This document shows, in pieces, positions 37,839 to 47,158 of a stretch of 50,469 nt of DNA (position 1 is its first letter; the number at the start of each line of letters is the position of its first letter). The position numbers and the translations under genes were made by a program. The notes beneath the pieces are model-generated. The model searched no databases and had not been told where the DNA came from. It worked only from the letters and a program-made list of their open reading frames with translations. The DNA is from a virus. The DNA lies in the IMG/VR virus record IMGVR_UViG_3300030406_000364, positions 1-50,469 of that record. One strand, written 5' to 3'.

Positions 37839-40340
37839 TTAGAAACCTTCTTTTAAAGACAATATATCATCTGGTACAGCAGAATCTTCTATTTCTACAT
37901 TATTTCCTGGAGGTGGTTTTTGTGGTAGATTAGCATCTAAATAACTTTTAGCTAGAGTTTGTACAGCTACTGTTACTTCTTGTTTTGTTAAATTATCTTG
38001 ACTAATTTTTCTATCTTGCTGTTTAATTTGTGCTATAACTTCTTTATAAGCTCTATTCCATGCTGATGCTATTTGTTTATTTAATTCAGGTCTATTTTTA
38101 TAAGCATCTCCTCCTAGTAAAGGCATCATAAGATTAACACCATCTTTTGGATCTGGAAAAACATCACTAAAGTCTGTATCTTTATCAAACTCAAGTGCTA
38201 ATATAGCATTTTCATTTTGTGCTTGACCTAATGAAATTTCTGCATTAACAAGATCAGTTTCTGAAGCTAATCCTTGACCTCTAGCTGCTATTGTTTTAGA
38301 AGCTATATCTATATCTCTATCATTAGCTGCTATTAGATCTTCTCTTTTTGATTTAGTTAAATCTTTTTTACCAGTATAAAGGTCTTTACGTATATTTTTT
38401 TGTTCAGTACGTGATATAACTTTATCTGATTTTTCTTCAGCTCTTCTATCTCCACGTAGTGCAGCTAAACGATCTTGATAAGCTTGTTGTGTTTGCATAG
38501 CTTGAGGTAATGTTGCATCTGCAGCTTCAAGACCAGCACCAAGAACACCAGCAAGACCTTCTTGTTTAGGAGATGCTGTACCTAGTCTTGCAAAAAATTG
38601 AGCTAGATTACCATACTGTTGTCTTTGCATAGCATCTTTAGCAGTAGCTGACTCTGCATCAAAATATTTACCACGTTCTGCAGCATCCTCTGCCATTTGT
38701 TGTGCTAATATATTTTGTTCATTTGCTTGAAACTCTTCTAATGCTCTTAAATCAGCACCAAAATTATTTTCAATTTGTTCTCTTAATTGTTCAGAACTCA
38801 TTCTACCTTCATTTGCTTTTATAAAAGAATTTATATCTGCATTTAATTGATTTGTAGATGCTCTTAAACCTTCTAATCCTGAAGCATCTATAGTAGGATA
38901 ATCTGGTCTAGGTGTTCCTTCAAAAAAAGTATTACCTGTAGCTGATTGTAATGCATCTATTGCAGTAATACCACTATCACCTGTATTAGTATTACGTGTA
39001 ACTTCTATTGGTTCTATAATATTAGTATTAGTAGAATCTAATTCATCCATTTGATTAGATATTTCATTTTCAGTTAATTTTGGTTTTAATGCATCCATTG
39101 CTTGAGAAAATTCATTAGCAGGTTCTACTTCTTTACCTTGACCTTCAGCTTTAGCATCTTCAGCTATTTTTTTAGCATTAGCAAATGTTGTAAATCTTTC
39201 TGCTTTACCTGCTTTTAAATCTCTAAGTCTTTGTCTATATGCAGAATCAGTTTCACCTGGTAGTCTAGGATAAAAATCAGGTTCAGTTAATCCTTGAAAC
39301 ATTCCTGATGCTGCATTAATTACTGAATAATCTTCGCCACTACCCATTTCAGGAACAAAGACTTTTCCTGCTTGCTGTCTATAAACAATAGGAAGATCAC
39401 TTAATCCACCACCACCTTTTCTTCTAAGAAGATCTAAAGGATTATTACCTGTAAAGGCTCCATAAGCTGCACCTAGTGTACCTATTCCACCTATTAATTG
39501 TTGTCCTATAGATGGTGTAGGATCTGCAGGTTTAGCAAATGTTGTTGGTCTTACAGGTGCTCCTGTTACAACAGCTTGATATTGTCCCATAGTATCATAA
39601 GGAAAGTTTCTTTCTAATTGATATTGTCTAAAGGCTTCATCTAATGCTGTTTGTTGTTGTCTTTGTTTTTCTTCACCAATAGTTTGTATTGCACCAAGTT
39701 CACCAAGTTGTGCTTTAAATTGATTAGGAGCCATAGTAGCAAGTTGTGCACCTGCTTGACCTGCTGCAGTACGATCTGCTTGAAATCTTTTTACAGCATC
39801 TTGATAAGCTTGTTGAGAACCTTTAGCTTGTATATCACTTAATAATCTTTGTTGTGTATCTGCAGCCATACCTTCTAATATAGCTTGTCTACTACCACCA
39901 AAGCCACCTGTAGTTGCAGCTTTAGCAGCTAATGCAGGCACTACTTGTGATTCATATTGTTTAGTAGCTTCTCTTTTTTCTATGTCAACAACTGCTTGTT
40001 GATAAGGAGACATGTACTGTGTCATCTGTTCTGATGTCATAGGTGCTGCAGCAGATCTTGTTAAGTCCATAGCTTCTTGAAACACAGGAGCTTGTTGTCC
40101 TACAAGTCCTGATATACCTGTAAAAGCTTGTTGTTGTTCAGGTGTAAAGTCTGCAATCGTAGGACCTTGATAAGGTTGATAACCTTCTTTAGTTCTTTCA
40201 TTATAAAGAGCTTGAGCTTTACCTAATATATCTTTATAATATGGAGCTAACTCTTCAGGTAACTTTGAAGTTCCTAGCATTGGACCTGCTACTTGTGGTG
40301 CAGGTGCTCCTGTTTGAAATAATGATGATAATATTCCCAT
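37839..40340 (-). CDS. large virion or ejection-type protein
   Basis: An 833-residue Gln/Ala-rich helical protein. An N-terminal stretch (about 95-165) contains QYMSPYQQAVVDIEKREATK, then GGFGGSRQAILE, a pattern repeatedly seen in internal virion proteins next to tail genes of marine podoviruses. Coiled coils dominate the rest (EFQANEQNILAQQMAEDAAE). It has no signal peptide. It is three bases from the next large gene. Probably ejected with the DNA or part of the tail hub. Confidence 0.55.
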   Translation of the reverse strand: MGILSSLFQTGAPAPQVAGPMLGTSKLPEELAPYYKDILGKAQALYNERTKEGYQPYQGPTIADFTPEQQQAFTGISGLVGQQAPVFQEAMDLTRSAAAPMTSEQMTQYMSPYQQAVVDIEKREATKQYESQVVPALAAKAATTGGFGGSRQAILEGMAADTQQRLLSDIQAKGSQQAYQDAVKRFQADRTAAGQAGAQLATMAPNQFKAQLGELGAIQTIGEEKQRQQQTALDEAFRQYQLERNFPYDTMGQYQAVVTGAPVRPTTFAKPADPTPSIGQQLIGGIGTLGAAYGAFTGNNPLDLLRRKGGGGLSDLPIVYRQQAGKVFVPEMGSGEDYSVINAASGMFQGLTEPDFYPRLPGETDSAYRQRLRDLKAGKAERFTTFANAKKIAEDAKAEGQGKEVEPANEFSQAMDALKPKLTENEISNQMDELDSTNTNIIEPIEVTRNTNTGDSGITAIDALQSATGNTFFEGTPRPDYPTIDASGLEGLRASTNQLNADINSFIKANEGRMSSEQLREQIENNFGADLRALEEFQANEQNILAQQMAEDAAERGKYFDAESATAKDAMQRQQYGNLAQFFARLGTASPKQEGLAGVLGAGLEAADATLPQAMQTQQAYQDRLAALRGDRRAEEKSDKVISRTEQKNIRKDLYTGKKDLTKSKREDLIAANDRDIDIASKTIAARGQGLASETDLVNAEISLGQAQNENAILALEFDKDTDFSDVFPDPKDGVNLMMPLLGGDAYKNRPELNKQIASAWNRAYKEVIAQIKQQDRKISQDNLTKQEVTVAVQTLAKSYLDANLPQKPPPGNNVEIEDSAVPDDILSLKEGF

Positions 40341-40344
40341 CTCT

Positions 40345-42894
40345 TTATACCCTTTCCATCATGGGTTTTAAAGCTTGTAACCCACTTATTTCATTTGGTT
40401 GTTCTGTATTTCCATAAGCTTTCTTACGTACATGTTTAACAACTTTATCCATTACTTTAGCACCTGCATCTGCATTGCCATTACCAAGTGCTGCCATTGT
40501 ATAACTATCTACTACATATTCTGAAGGTGATACAGCTAATGTTCCTACTTGTTTTTTACCTTCTGTAATAGGCATATAAACATTATCTTCCATACCATGT
40601 CCTTCACCTGGAACCATACCACTAAATTCACCACCATGTTTTAAACTTATTAATCCACCTTCTTTAGCAGTAGCATAATCTGTACGTGCTACTAAGTTAG
40701 TACGTGGTGCTCTTCCTAATGCTCTATCTAATATCATAGATGCTGTTAAGTTTCTTGGTAGAGTTACACCAGAAGAATCTCTTATAACTGTTTGACCATC
40801 AAAGCCAGTATCAACTGTATAACCTGCTTCTCTTAGTTGTTGTTCTTTTTCTCTAGCTTCATTAGCATACATAACATCATAATCAGGTGTTGATAAATCC
40901 ATAGCTACAAGTTTAGCTATACCTTTTGGATTAGCATAATCGTCATATATTTGTGAACCCATTCTACTTAAATTTTCTTTACTAAATCCACCCTTTGCAA
41001 ATATACTTGTTGGTCCTTGACCTACATTACTTGCTAAATTTGCTCCTTGGTTTCCTCCAAAAGAAGTAATTTGATTTGTAACATTAGGACTAAATTGACC
41101 ACTTCTTGCAACATTAGAAGCTACATTAGCATTTCCTAAACCTATTTGATTAGCACTACCTATTGATTGACTATATGTTTTAGGAACAGCACCAGATTTA
41201 AAAACTAAGTTTGATTGAGGTATCATTTTATCAACACTTCCTGCTAAACTAGCTGAAGATGCACCTGATACATTACCTCCAGTAAATTGACTTATTCCTC
41301 TAGCTGTAGTATTACCTATATTTGGTGGTGGTCCTTGTAAAGCTACCTTTAAAGGTGAAGATTGAAAAGCAGGATTATTAATAGTTAAACCACCTTGTGC
41401 TCCACCTGATGCACCTGATGTAACTGCACTTGTACCACTTTGAGCTGCTGATCCACCTAATCCAGAAGAAGCTCCACCTAAGTAAGCTCCACCACCTGCA
41501 AATAAACCTGAAAGCAATCCTTGTTTTAAAGCATCTCCAGGTTTAGCACCTGCTATTAAATTACCTGCAAAAGAACCAAGAGCTGTTGATGCTCCTATTC
41601 CTAAAGCTGTTGTTGCTCCAAAAGCATAAGGTGCAGCTATCGCTAATGCAATAGGTGCTATTTTACGTATACTTTTAAATATACCTTTAAGACTAAATGC
41701 TTCAGGTAATCCTGTTACTGGATTGTATGTTATCTGACCAAGTGATGCTAATCCACTTAACTCTTCAGGATTCATATGGACTAATATGTTATCTCCATAT
41801 CTACCAAAACTTGCTAGACCTTGAGCTGTGTCAGCAAGTGAACCACCATGTTTAAAACCATGTAGTTGTCTTTGATAAGGATTATCCATATTAACACCTT
41901 GTGCTACAAGTTGTCTATATCTTTCTGCACGAGATACTCCTGGTACTGTTAATCTACCAGAATAATCTCTTGTAAATCCTTCAGCTATTAATCTAGCTTC
42001 TTCTTGATCTGCAGAACTAGGAGTATAAGGAACTCCTGGTCTACCTGGTGCGTGCATTGGACCTATTGTAGCTTCTCTTATTTTATCTCTTTCCATAGAA
42101 TCACTATAAGGTTTAGTTCCTAATCTACTATAATCATAATTAGATAATAATCCTGGATCTACTGCAGCATATTCGTCATTATACATAAATCTATCTGCAC
42201 CTTCACTTAAAGCAAGAGCATTAGCTGTAAAGTAATCCATATCTTTTAAATCATATCCTTGACCAAAAGTATTAACTGGTTGTGGTCGATATAAAGCAAT
42301 AGGTATTTTACCTGTATGTGGATCTCTATATATTGATCCTACTTGTTCTACATTTTGAACAATAGTTTCAGGTGCATCACTAGGTCTTGATAAAGTTATA
42401 CCTGCATCTCTAATATCGCTTGCATTATATATACCACCTCTTTGTTGTACATTTTCTAAGTCCATTACTGGAGAAAGAAAAGAACTATCTACAGCAGTCT
42501 TAGGTAAAACTGCAGGAGCAGCAGAAGTTCCACTAGCTAATGTACCTGCTGCATCTGTTCCACCACTAAAACTACTAGGTGCTGTTGCTGTTTGTGTTTG
42601 ACCTTGTAACATACCACCATGTAAAGATCTATTTAATATTCCTTCTTCTGTATTATCAAATACTTGTGTACCATCATCTAATACTTCTACTAAACCACCA
42701 GTTCCTATTTCACCACCATATTGTCTAGGAACCATAGGCATAGGAGCTTGTACCTGTGGCATACCCATAAGTCCTTGTGACGAAGGTAAAGCTTGTTCAA
42801 TAGATTGTAAAGCTCGTAGTCTATCTAATCCATCAGGACTTTGTACTGCATCCTGAAAGTTATTTAGCTGCTCTATTCTGGTGGGTGGCATCAT
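40345..42894 (-). CDS. large Gly/Ala/Ser-rich virion protein
   Basis: An 849-residue protein. The N-terminal half is polar with tail-like motifs (GGEIGTGGLVEVLDDGTQVF). Residues about 405-480 form an Ala/Gly-rich hydrophobic region (IALAIAAPYAFGATTALGIG), possibly membrane-inserting. Near the C-terminus, LKHGGEFSGMVPGEGHGMED recurs in marine phage virion proteins. The layout suits an ejection or tail component that contacts the membrane. Start overlaps the preceding stop. Confidence 0.5.
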   Translation of the reverse strand: MMPPTRIEQLNNFQDAVQSPDGLDRLRALQSIEQALPSSQGLMGMPQVQAPMPMVPRQYGGEIGTGGLVEVLDDGTQVFDNTEEGILNRSLHGGMLQGQTQTATAPSSFSGGTDAAGTLASGTSAAPAVLPKTAVDSSFLSPVMDLENVQQRGGIYNASDIRDAGITLSRPSDAPETIVQNVEQVGSIYRDPHTGKIPIALYRPQPVNTFGQGYDLKDMDYFTANALALSEGADRFMYNDEYAAVDPGLLSNYDYSRLGTKPYSDSMERDKIREATIGPMHAPGRPGVPYTPSSADQEEARLIAEGFTRDYSGRLTVPGVSRAERYRQLVAQGVNMDNPYQRQLHGFKHGGSLADTAQGLASFGRYGDNILVHMNPEELSGLASLGQITYNPVTGLPEAFSLKGIFKSIRKIAPIALAIAAPYAFGATTALGIGASTALGSFAGNLIAGAKPGDALKQGLLSGLFAGGGAYLGGASSGLGGSAAQSGTSAVTSGASGGAQGGLTINNPAFQSSPLKVALQGPPPNIGNTTARGISQFTGGNVSGASSASLAGSVDKMIPQSNLVFKSGAVPKTYSQSIGSANQIGLGNANVASNVARSGQFSPNVTNQITSFGGNQGANLASNVGQGPTSIFAKGGFSKENLSRMGSQIYDDYANPKGIAKLVAMDLSTPDYDVMYANEAREKEQQLREAGYTVDTGFDGQTVIRDSSGVTLPRNLTASMILDRALGRAPRTNLVARTDYATAKEGGLISLKHGGEFSGMVPGEGHGMEDNVYMPITEGKKQVGTLAVSPSEYVVDSYTMAALGNGNADAGAKVMDKVVKHVRKKAYGNTEQPNEISGLQALKPMMERV

Positions 42895-43124
42895 TATTTT
42901 ATTCCTTTGATATTCATGTAATTTGACTGTGGCTTTGTATTATCAGCTATAAAATTACTATTACTATTATACACTATTTTTGAAGAGTCTGCTATAGGTT
43001 TTACAATTTCTTGTGAATTATACATGTTTGGTGGTATAATTTCTCCTGTATTAATATTACCTACATAAGTACTTTCATTTAAAAATTTAAAAAATTCATT
43101 ATTCCTCAATTTAAATTTTCCCAT
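42894..43124 (-). CDS. 76-aa protein, unknown function
   Basis: A 76-residue hydrophilic protein rich in Asn, Ser, Ile and Lys (LNESTYVGNINTGEIIPPN, IVYNSNSNFIADNTK). It overlaps the previous gene by 19 bases and shares a junction base with the next. It may be a minor tail component. A TAGTGTATAAT element lies inside it (42966). Confidence 0.45.
   Translation of the reverse strand: MGKFKLRNNEFFKFLNESTYVGNINTGEIIPPNMYNSQEIVKPIADSSKIVYNSNSNFIADNTKPQSNYMNIKGIK
42966..42976 (-). promoter_or_regulatory. TAGTGTATAAT element, possible internal promoter
   Basis: On the minus strand, the 11-mer TAGTGTATAAT occurs here, identical to the -10 regions of the TerL and scaffold promoters. No good -35 is visible at 16-18 bases. 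It could help transcribe the large virion genes, or simply arise from coding sequence. Confidence 0.25.
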
Positions 43125-43393
43125 GCTTGTGTGGCTGTTGTACTAACATAACCTTTAAACTTACCTGCAGACGCTGCATATGCTATATCACCTTTTCTTG
43201 GTCTACCTATATCAGTTATTGTTACAACTGTATATATTTTTGTAGAAGGTGTTCCATCTACTTGTGCATCTCTGGTATCTAATTGATTAACTAAAGCTGC
43301 ACCCCATTGTTCTAAATCCTTATATATTTGTTCAACTTCAGGATTATCTTTTAATTCATTATATAATCTAGGTACTGCTGGATAACGTGCCAT
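43106..43393 (-). CDS. 95-aa tail-region protein, unknown function
   Basis: A 95-residue protein starting MARYPAVPRLYNELKDNPEV, with a helix (EQIYKDLEQWGAALVNQL) and a beta half (VVTITDIGRPRKGDIAYAA, then SAGKFKGYVS). The second half resembles small beta domains of tail fibre ends. It sits between the stabilisation protein and the large virion genes. The role is inferred from position. Confidence 0.5.
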   Translation of the reverse strand: MARYPAVPRLYNELKDNPEVEQIYKDLEQWGAALVNQLDTRDAQVDGTPSTKIYTVVTITDIGRPRKGDIAYAASAGKFKGYVSTTATQAWENLN

Positions 43394-45249
43394 TATCTTC
43401 TACCATCTGGTTGAATCGCTAATCTAATAGAACCCCATTTCCAGCTAGTACCTGCAGAGTCACAAGACACTCTTACTCTCCCCTGTCTTCCTCTGGCTCT
43501 CATATCTATCTTTGCTGTAGCATTTGTTACAGTATGTGGTGGACTTGGTTTTTCTCTTGCTGTACTACTTTCAGGAAAATCTTTTGTTTTAATTGAAAAA
43601 GTTAAACTACCATCACTTAAATCAAAGTCAGGAATAACTCTATTTAAAAACATAATCTCATTACCAGAATCTATATCAAAATCTGCTGATTCTATAAATG
43701 AAGACATTGCTTGTCCATCTGCTGTATACATTCCATCTACTTCATTATTATATAATTTATTACTTCCTGAATCTACACCTGTTGTTATTGTATTTCCAAA
43801 TACATGTTTATCTGCAAATGTTGTAAATATACTTTCTCCATAAGACCAATAGTTTTCATCAGGAGACCATACAACATAACTATCACATTCACTAGAATCT
43901 GTTGAAGGATATAACCAAATCACTTCTTTAAACTCTGAATTTATTCCACAGAATATTTTATCTTTTTGATCTACATTTAATCTATCAAATATATATCTTC
44001 TTACTGTACAAGGTAAACTTCTTACTTGTCCATCAAATACATAGAAGTTATCATAACCCATCCAAACTGCACGACCATCATAATCAACTGCTGCATGTTG
44101 TGATATTAATCCACAATTAGTTCCAAGTTGTGCAAAGTTAAAAATAAATGGTGGACCTACAAAAGTCATTGCCCATAAAGAATTATCTGTCCATATATTA
44201 ATAGCATTACGTGATCGTTTTGCTCCTACTATTTTTGTACCATCAGCAATAATAACTTCACCAGAAGTAGAATTTATAGATGGTGTCCAATTTGTATAAT
44301 CTTCTTGATTAGACCATCTTACAACCATAGGATTATATGTTCCTGATGGACTTGCTGTAGTACCAAACTCATTAGTTCCTAATGCTATCGCATGTCTATC
44401 ATTAGGAGATACTATTATAGAATTAACTGTTGTAGGTGAGTTAGTAACTATAGCTGCTCTTACTGGACTTGTTGATGCATCTGCATCCCAATAATAAATA
44501 GCACCACCTCTTCTATTTGCTAATACATCTTCACCCCAATTATCTAAACTCCATTGTGTTATCTCACTTGAGAAATCACTAGCACCTGTAGATGTTGGTT
44601 GATTCCATGCTCTTGTTTGTGATGCACATACAGTTGCTTGATAAGATGCAGCACCATAACCAAGACCTGCTGCAGCATTTGATACACCAGTTTTTAATAG
44701 ATAATGTATATGCCCATTGCCAGAAGATGATTGTGCAGCACTTGCTGTAGTTGCAACATTAACAGCAAAAGTATTTGCATTATTAACACTTACTTGATAC
44801 GTACTTGTACCTAATAAAATATTACCACCTATTGTTGCAGTACTGGTAAAGAATACATAATCACCTGTTGTTCTACCATGTGCTGTTGCAGATACTGTAA
44901 CAACATTAGCACTTAATGCAACACTAAAAGCATTTGTTAATGATGCACTAGCTGATACAGGTGTTACATCAAATATTTCATCTCCATTATGTTCATATAA
45001 CATTTGAGCTGTACCAAACATAGCTCTTTTAAACTGATCATTATCTGTCCATGTTATAATATCACGACCTGCACCATTAAATGTAGCAGATACTTTTGTT
45101 GCATAACCTCCTATATTCTCTGGTTTACCTGCACGAAATCGTACATTATTTGTATCATACCAAGAATTAGTTTCTGCATATTGTGTGGACTCTCTTCTAA
45201 TACCTGGTTGAAAGTCCATCTTAACGAGTTTTGAACTTGTTGAGGACAT
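43393..45249 (-). CDS. P22 gp10-like packaged DNA stabilisation protein
   Basis: A 618-residue protein, beta-rich with repeating short strand motifs, as in a propeller. Segments of note: MDFQPGIRRESTQYAETNSW at the N-terminus; RGGAIYYWDADASTSPV; MVVRWSNQEDYTNWTPSINS; WGSIRLAIQPDGRR at the end. These I recognise from head-completion/stabilisation proteins of P22-like phages, which close the portal channel and hold the tail. It lies in the tail arm beside fibre genes. Similar annotation exists in marine podoviruses. Confidence 0.6.
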   Translation of the reverse strand: MSSTSSKLVKMDFQPGIRRESTQYAETNSWYDTNNVRFRAGKPENIGGYATKVSATFNGAGRDIITWTDNDQFKRAMFGTAQMLYEHNGDEIFDVTPVSASASLTNAFSVALSANVVTVSATAHGRTTGDYVFFTSTATIGGNILLGTSTYQVSVNNANTFAVNVATTASAAQSSSGNGHIHYLLKTGVSNAAAGLGYGAASYQATVCASQTRAWNQPTSTGASDFSSEITQWSLDNWGEDVLANRRGGAIYYWDADASTSPVRAAIVTNSPTTVNSIIVSPNDRHAIALGTNEFGTTASPSGTYNPMVVRWSNQEDYTNWTPSINSTSGEVIIADGTKIVGAKRSRNAINIWTDNSLWAMTFVGPPFIFNFAQLGTNCGLISQHAAVDYDGRAVWMGYDNFYVFDGQVRSLPCTVRRYIFDRLNVDQKDKIFCGINSEFKEVIWLYPSTDSSECDSYVVWSPDENYWSYGESIFTTFADKHVFGNTITTGVDSGSNKLYNNEVDGMYTADGQAMSSFIESADFDIDSGNEIMFLNRVIPDFDLSDGSLTFSIKTKDFPESSTAREKPSPPHTVTNATAKIDMRARGRQGRVRVSCDSAGTSWKWGSIRLAIQPDGRR

Positions 45250-45252
45250 TAA

Positions 45253-46176
45253 TTACCTATCAAAGTTTTTTAATAATACTGCGTCTATTGTTGATGCACT
45301 ACGTGCCATATAAAGTAACATATCTACATCATTAGCACCTGTACTTAATACTGGAACTGTTGCAGATACAAACTGAAAAACTGTATTATAAGATAAAGTT
45401 CTATTACCTGTACCATCTTGTATTACATAAATACAACCACTTTGTCCTGCTACTGCATTGGATGGTGCAGCTAATGTTCTATTACCACCTAGAGTTACTA
45501 AAAAGTTATTACCTACAGCAAAGTCACTTGTAATACTTGCTGCATCTGTTAATGTAGTAATAGGATTATAAGCTCTAGCAGATGTTCCTATTTTTAATGA
45601 ACCTGCTTCATATGTAATATTACCTCTAACTGTTGCATCTGTTGTTACAGAAGTTCTTACATATCGTAAATCTGCTGCAGATACTTCAGGAACATTATTT
45701 GCACATACTCCTACATCTGCAGAAGCTGCTGTACCTAATCCTAATCCTTTTGCATTTGTTGAATAAACACTTCCATCTGTATCTACAACTATTTGTGATA
45801 CAGCTCCTTGAGCAACAGTTAAACCATCTCCAGCAGCAGTTTTTATTTTTACTACATTAGTTGTTGTTGTATAAGTTGTTTGATTATTTATTACATATCC
45901 TTTTGTAACATTAGGTATAATCATTGTTATAGTCGTATGTGCTCCACCTACAGTTCCATTTGCTTCAAGAAAAGCTGAACGAGGTACATCACTACCACCA
46001 TCTACTGCAGATAAAGTTACAGTAGCTGCTGATCCTAATGATACTGTTGTATATGCTGCTATGGCATCATCAACTAAACTGATAACACCATCATTTAAAA
46101 CTGCACCCCAAGAATTAGGATTATCTCCATCTCCTTGTTTTACCAGTCTTATTCTACTTGTGTATGTTGATGCCAT
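45253..46176 (-). CDS. tail fibre protein
   Basis: A 307-residue beta-rich protein. It begins MASTYTSRIRLVKQGDGDNP, a pattern typical of tail fibre N-termini that attach to the tail (RL..QG.GD..N.WG). The C-terminal 80 residues (NRTLAAPSNAVAGQSGCIYV, then FVSATVPVLSTGANDVD) resemble the end of the fibre at 49708-50469, suggesting a shared domain. It likely binds the host surface. Confidence 0.65.
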   Translation of the reverse strand: MASTYTSRIRLVKQGDGDNPNSWGAVLNDGVISLVDDAIAAYTTVSLGSAATVTLSAVDGGSDVPRSAFLEANGTVGGAHTTITMIIPNVTKGYVINNQTTYTTTTNVVKIKTAAGDGLTVAQGAVSQIVVDTDGSVYSTNAKGLGLGTAASADVGVCANNVPEVSAADLRYVRTSVTTDATVRGNITYEAGSLKIGTSARAYNPITTLTDAASITSDFAVGNNFLVTLGGNRTLAAPSNAVAGQSGCIYVIQDGTGNRTLSYNTVFQFVSATVPVLSTGANDVDMLLYMARSASTIDAVLLKNFDR

Positions 46177-46185
46177 TATGTACTC

Positions 46186-46524
46186 CTATTGTATTGTTTC
46201 TACTGTACTATCTATATCATAGTTGGCTCCACTATGATCTGCTCCTATTAAAGCACAAGAAAGTTTTTGATTATTTGTTATTACGATTGTCCATGCTCCA
46301 TTATCATTATTAACATATAATTCTATTAATTCATTATCACTATTTACTGCCCACCATTTACGTGACTCACCATGATTTTTTTTTAAATCTTCTGTTAAAT
46401 CTGTATGTGTTGCACATAATAAAGTTTTTATATATGTTTTTTGTATTACATCTATGTCTTGAGCTTTTGCTAAAGAACCAAATACTAATATAAAAAATAA
46501 TGCTATAAGTGGAATTAATTTCAT
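46186..46524 (-). CDS. 112-aa exported protein
   Basis: A signal peptide (MKLIPLIALFFILVFGSLAKAQ) is followed by a 90-residue domain with two Cys (ATHTDLTEDLKKNHG, ESRKWWAVNSDNELIELYVN, CALIGADHSGANYD). Small exported proteins of this kind lie near fibres in SAR11-type phages. The function is unknown; it may act in the periplasm or on the surface. Confidence 0.6.
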   Translation of the reverse strand: MKLIPLIALFFILVFGSLAKAQDIDVIQKTYIKTLLCATHTDLTEDLKKNHGESRKWWAVNSDNELIELYVNNDNGAWTIVITNNQKLSCALIGADHSGANYDIDSTVETIQ

Positions 46525-46525
46525 A

Positions 46526-47149
46526 TTATGTTCCTAATTTTGTCCAACGATTAACTCTAGCTATTACATCTATTGTTCCATCTTCTTTATAAGTATTAGT
46601 ATGTAATGCTATAAATGCATCCATATCTGCTGCATTAGTTATTGCTGTTTCTATTTCAGTTGCATCAGTACGTATTGCATTTCTCCATGTTTGTATATTA
46701 GATGGTATTGCTGTTCCTGCATCTGCTTTACGTATTATATACCAATCTGTTTGTGATAAAAATTCTGCTTGTTGTGTTTTAACTTTTTGTATAGCAATAT
46801 GTTTTAAGCCATAGTTAATAGTTTTAGAACCATCATCATTAAATAATTGATTTCCATCTTGATCTTTAGCATCTTCATTTTCTAATTTTCTATCAGCTTC
46901 TTTAACTCCAATAGTTCTTATAACACTATTACCATCTCCTGCTATAACATCTGAATGATTTTTTTCTATATAAAATCTAGTATCAAGATGTGATCCTGAA
47001 ATAACTACAGGTACAATACCTAAATCTTTACGTTGTGCATCTGTCCATATTGTAAATATTTGAGAAGAATAACGTACATTATTTAATACTATAGATTGTT
47101 TTTGACTATAATATTCTACTATTTTATTATCTTCTATTCGTGCCCACAT
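46526..47149 (-). CDS. tail fibre assembly/chaperone-like protein
   Basis: A 207-residue protein. The N-terminal part (MWARIEDNKIVEYY) is a small beta domain. A later segment, QTDWYIIRKADAGTAIP, then WRNAIRTDATEIE, matches the TDW...R...G..IP..W..YR...R pattern of phage tail fibre assembly chaperones (APC family). It lies between two fibre genes, the right place to help them fold and trimerise. Start and stop are tightly packed against neighbours. Confidence 0.6.
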   Translation of the reverse strand: MWARIEDNKIVEYYSQKQSIVLNNVRYSSQIFTIWTDAQRKDLGIVPVVISGSHLDTRFYIEKNHSDVIAGDGNSVIRTIGVKEADRKLENEDAKDQDGNQLFNDDGSKTINYGLKHIAIQKVKTQQAEFLSQTDWYIIRKADAGTAIPSNIQTWRNAIRTDATEIETAITNAADMDAFIALHTNTYKEDGTIDVIARVNRWTKLGT

Positions 47150-47158
47150 ATTTTATTC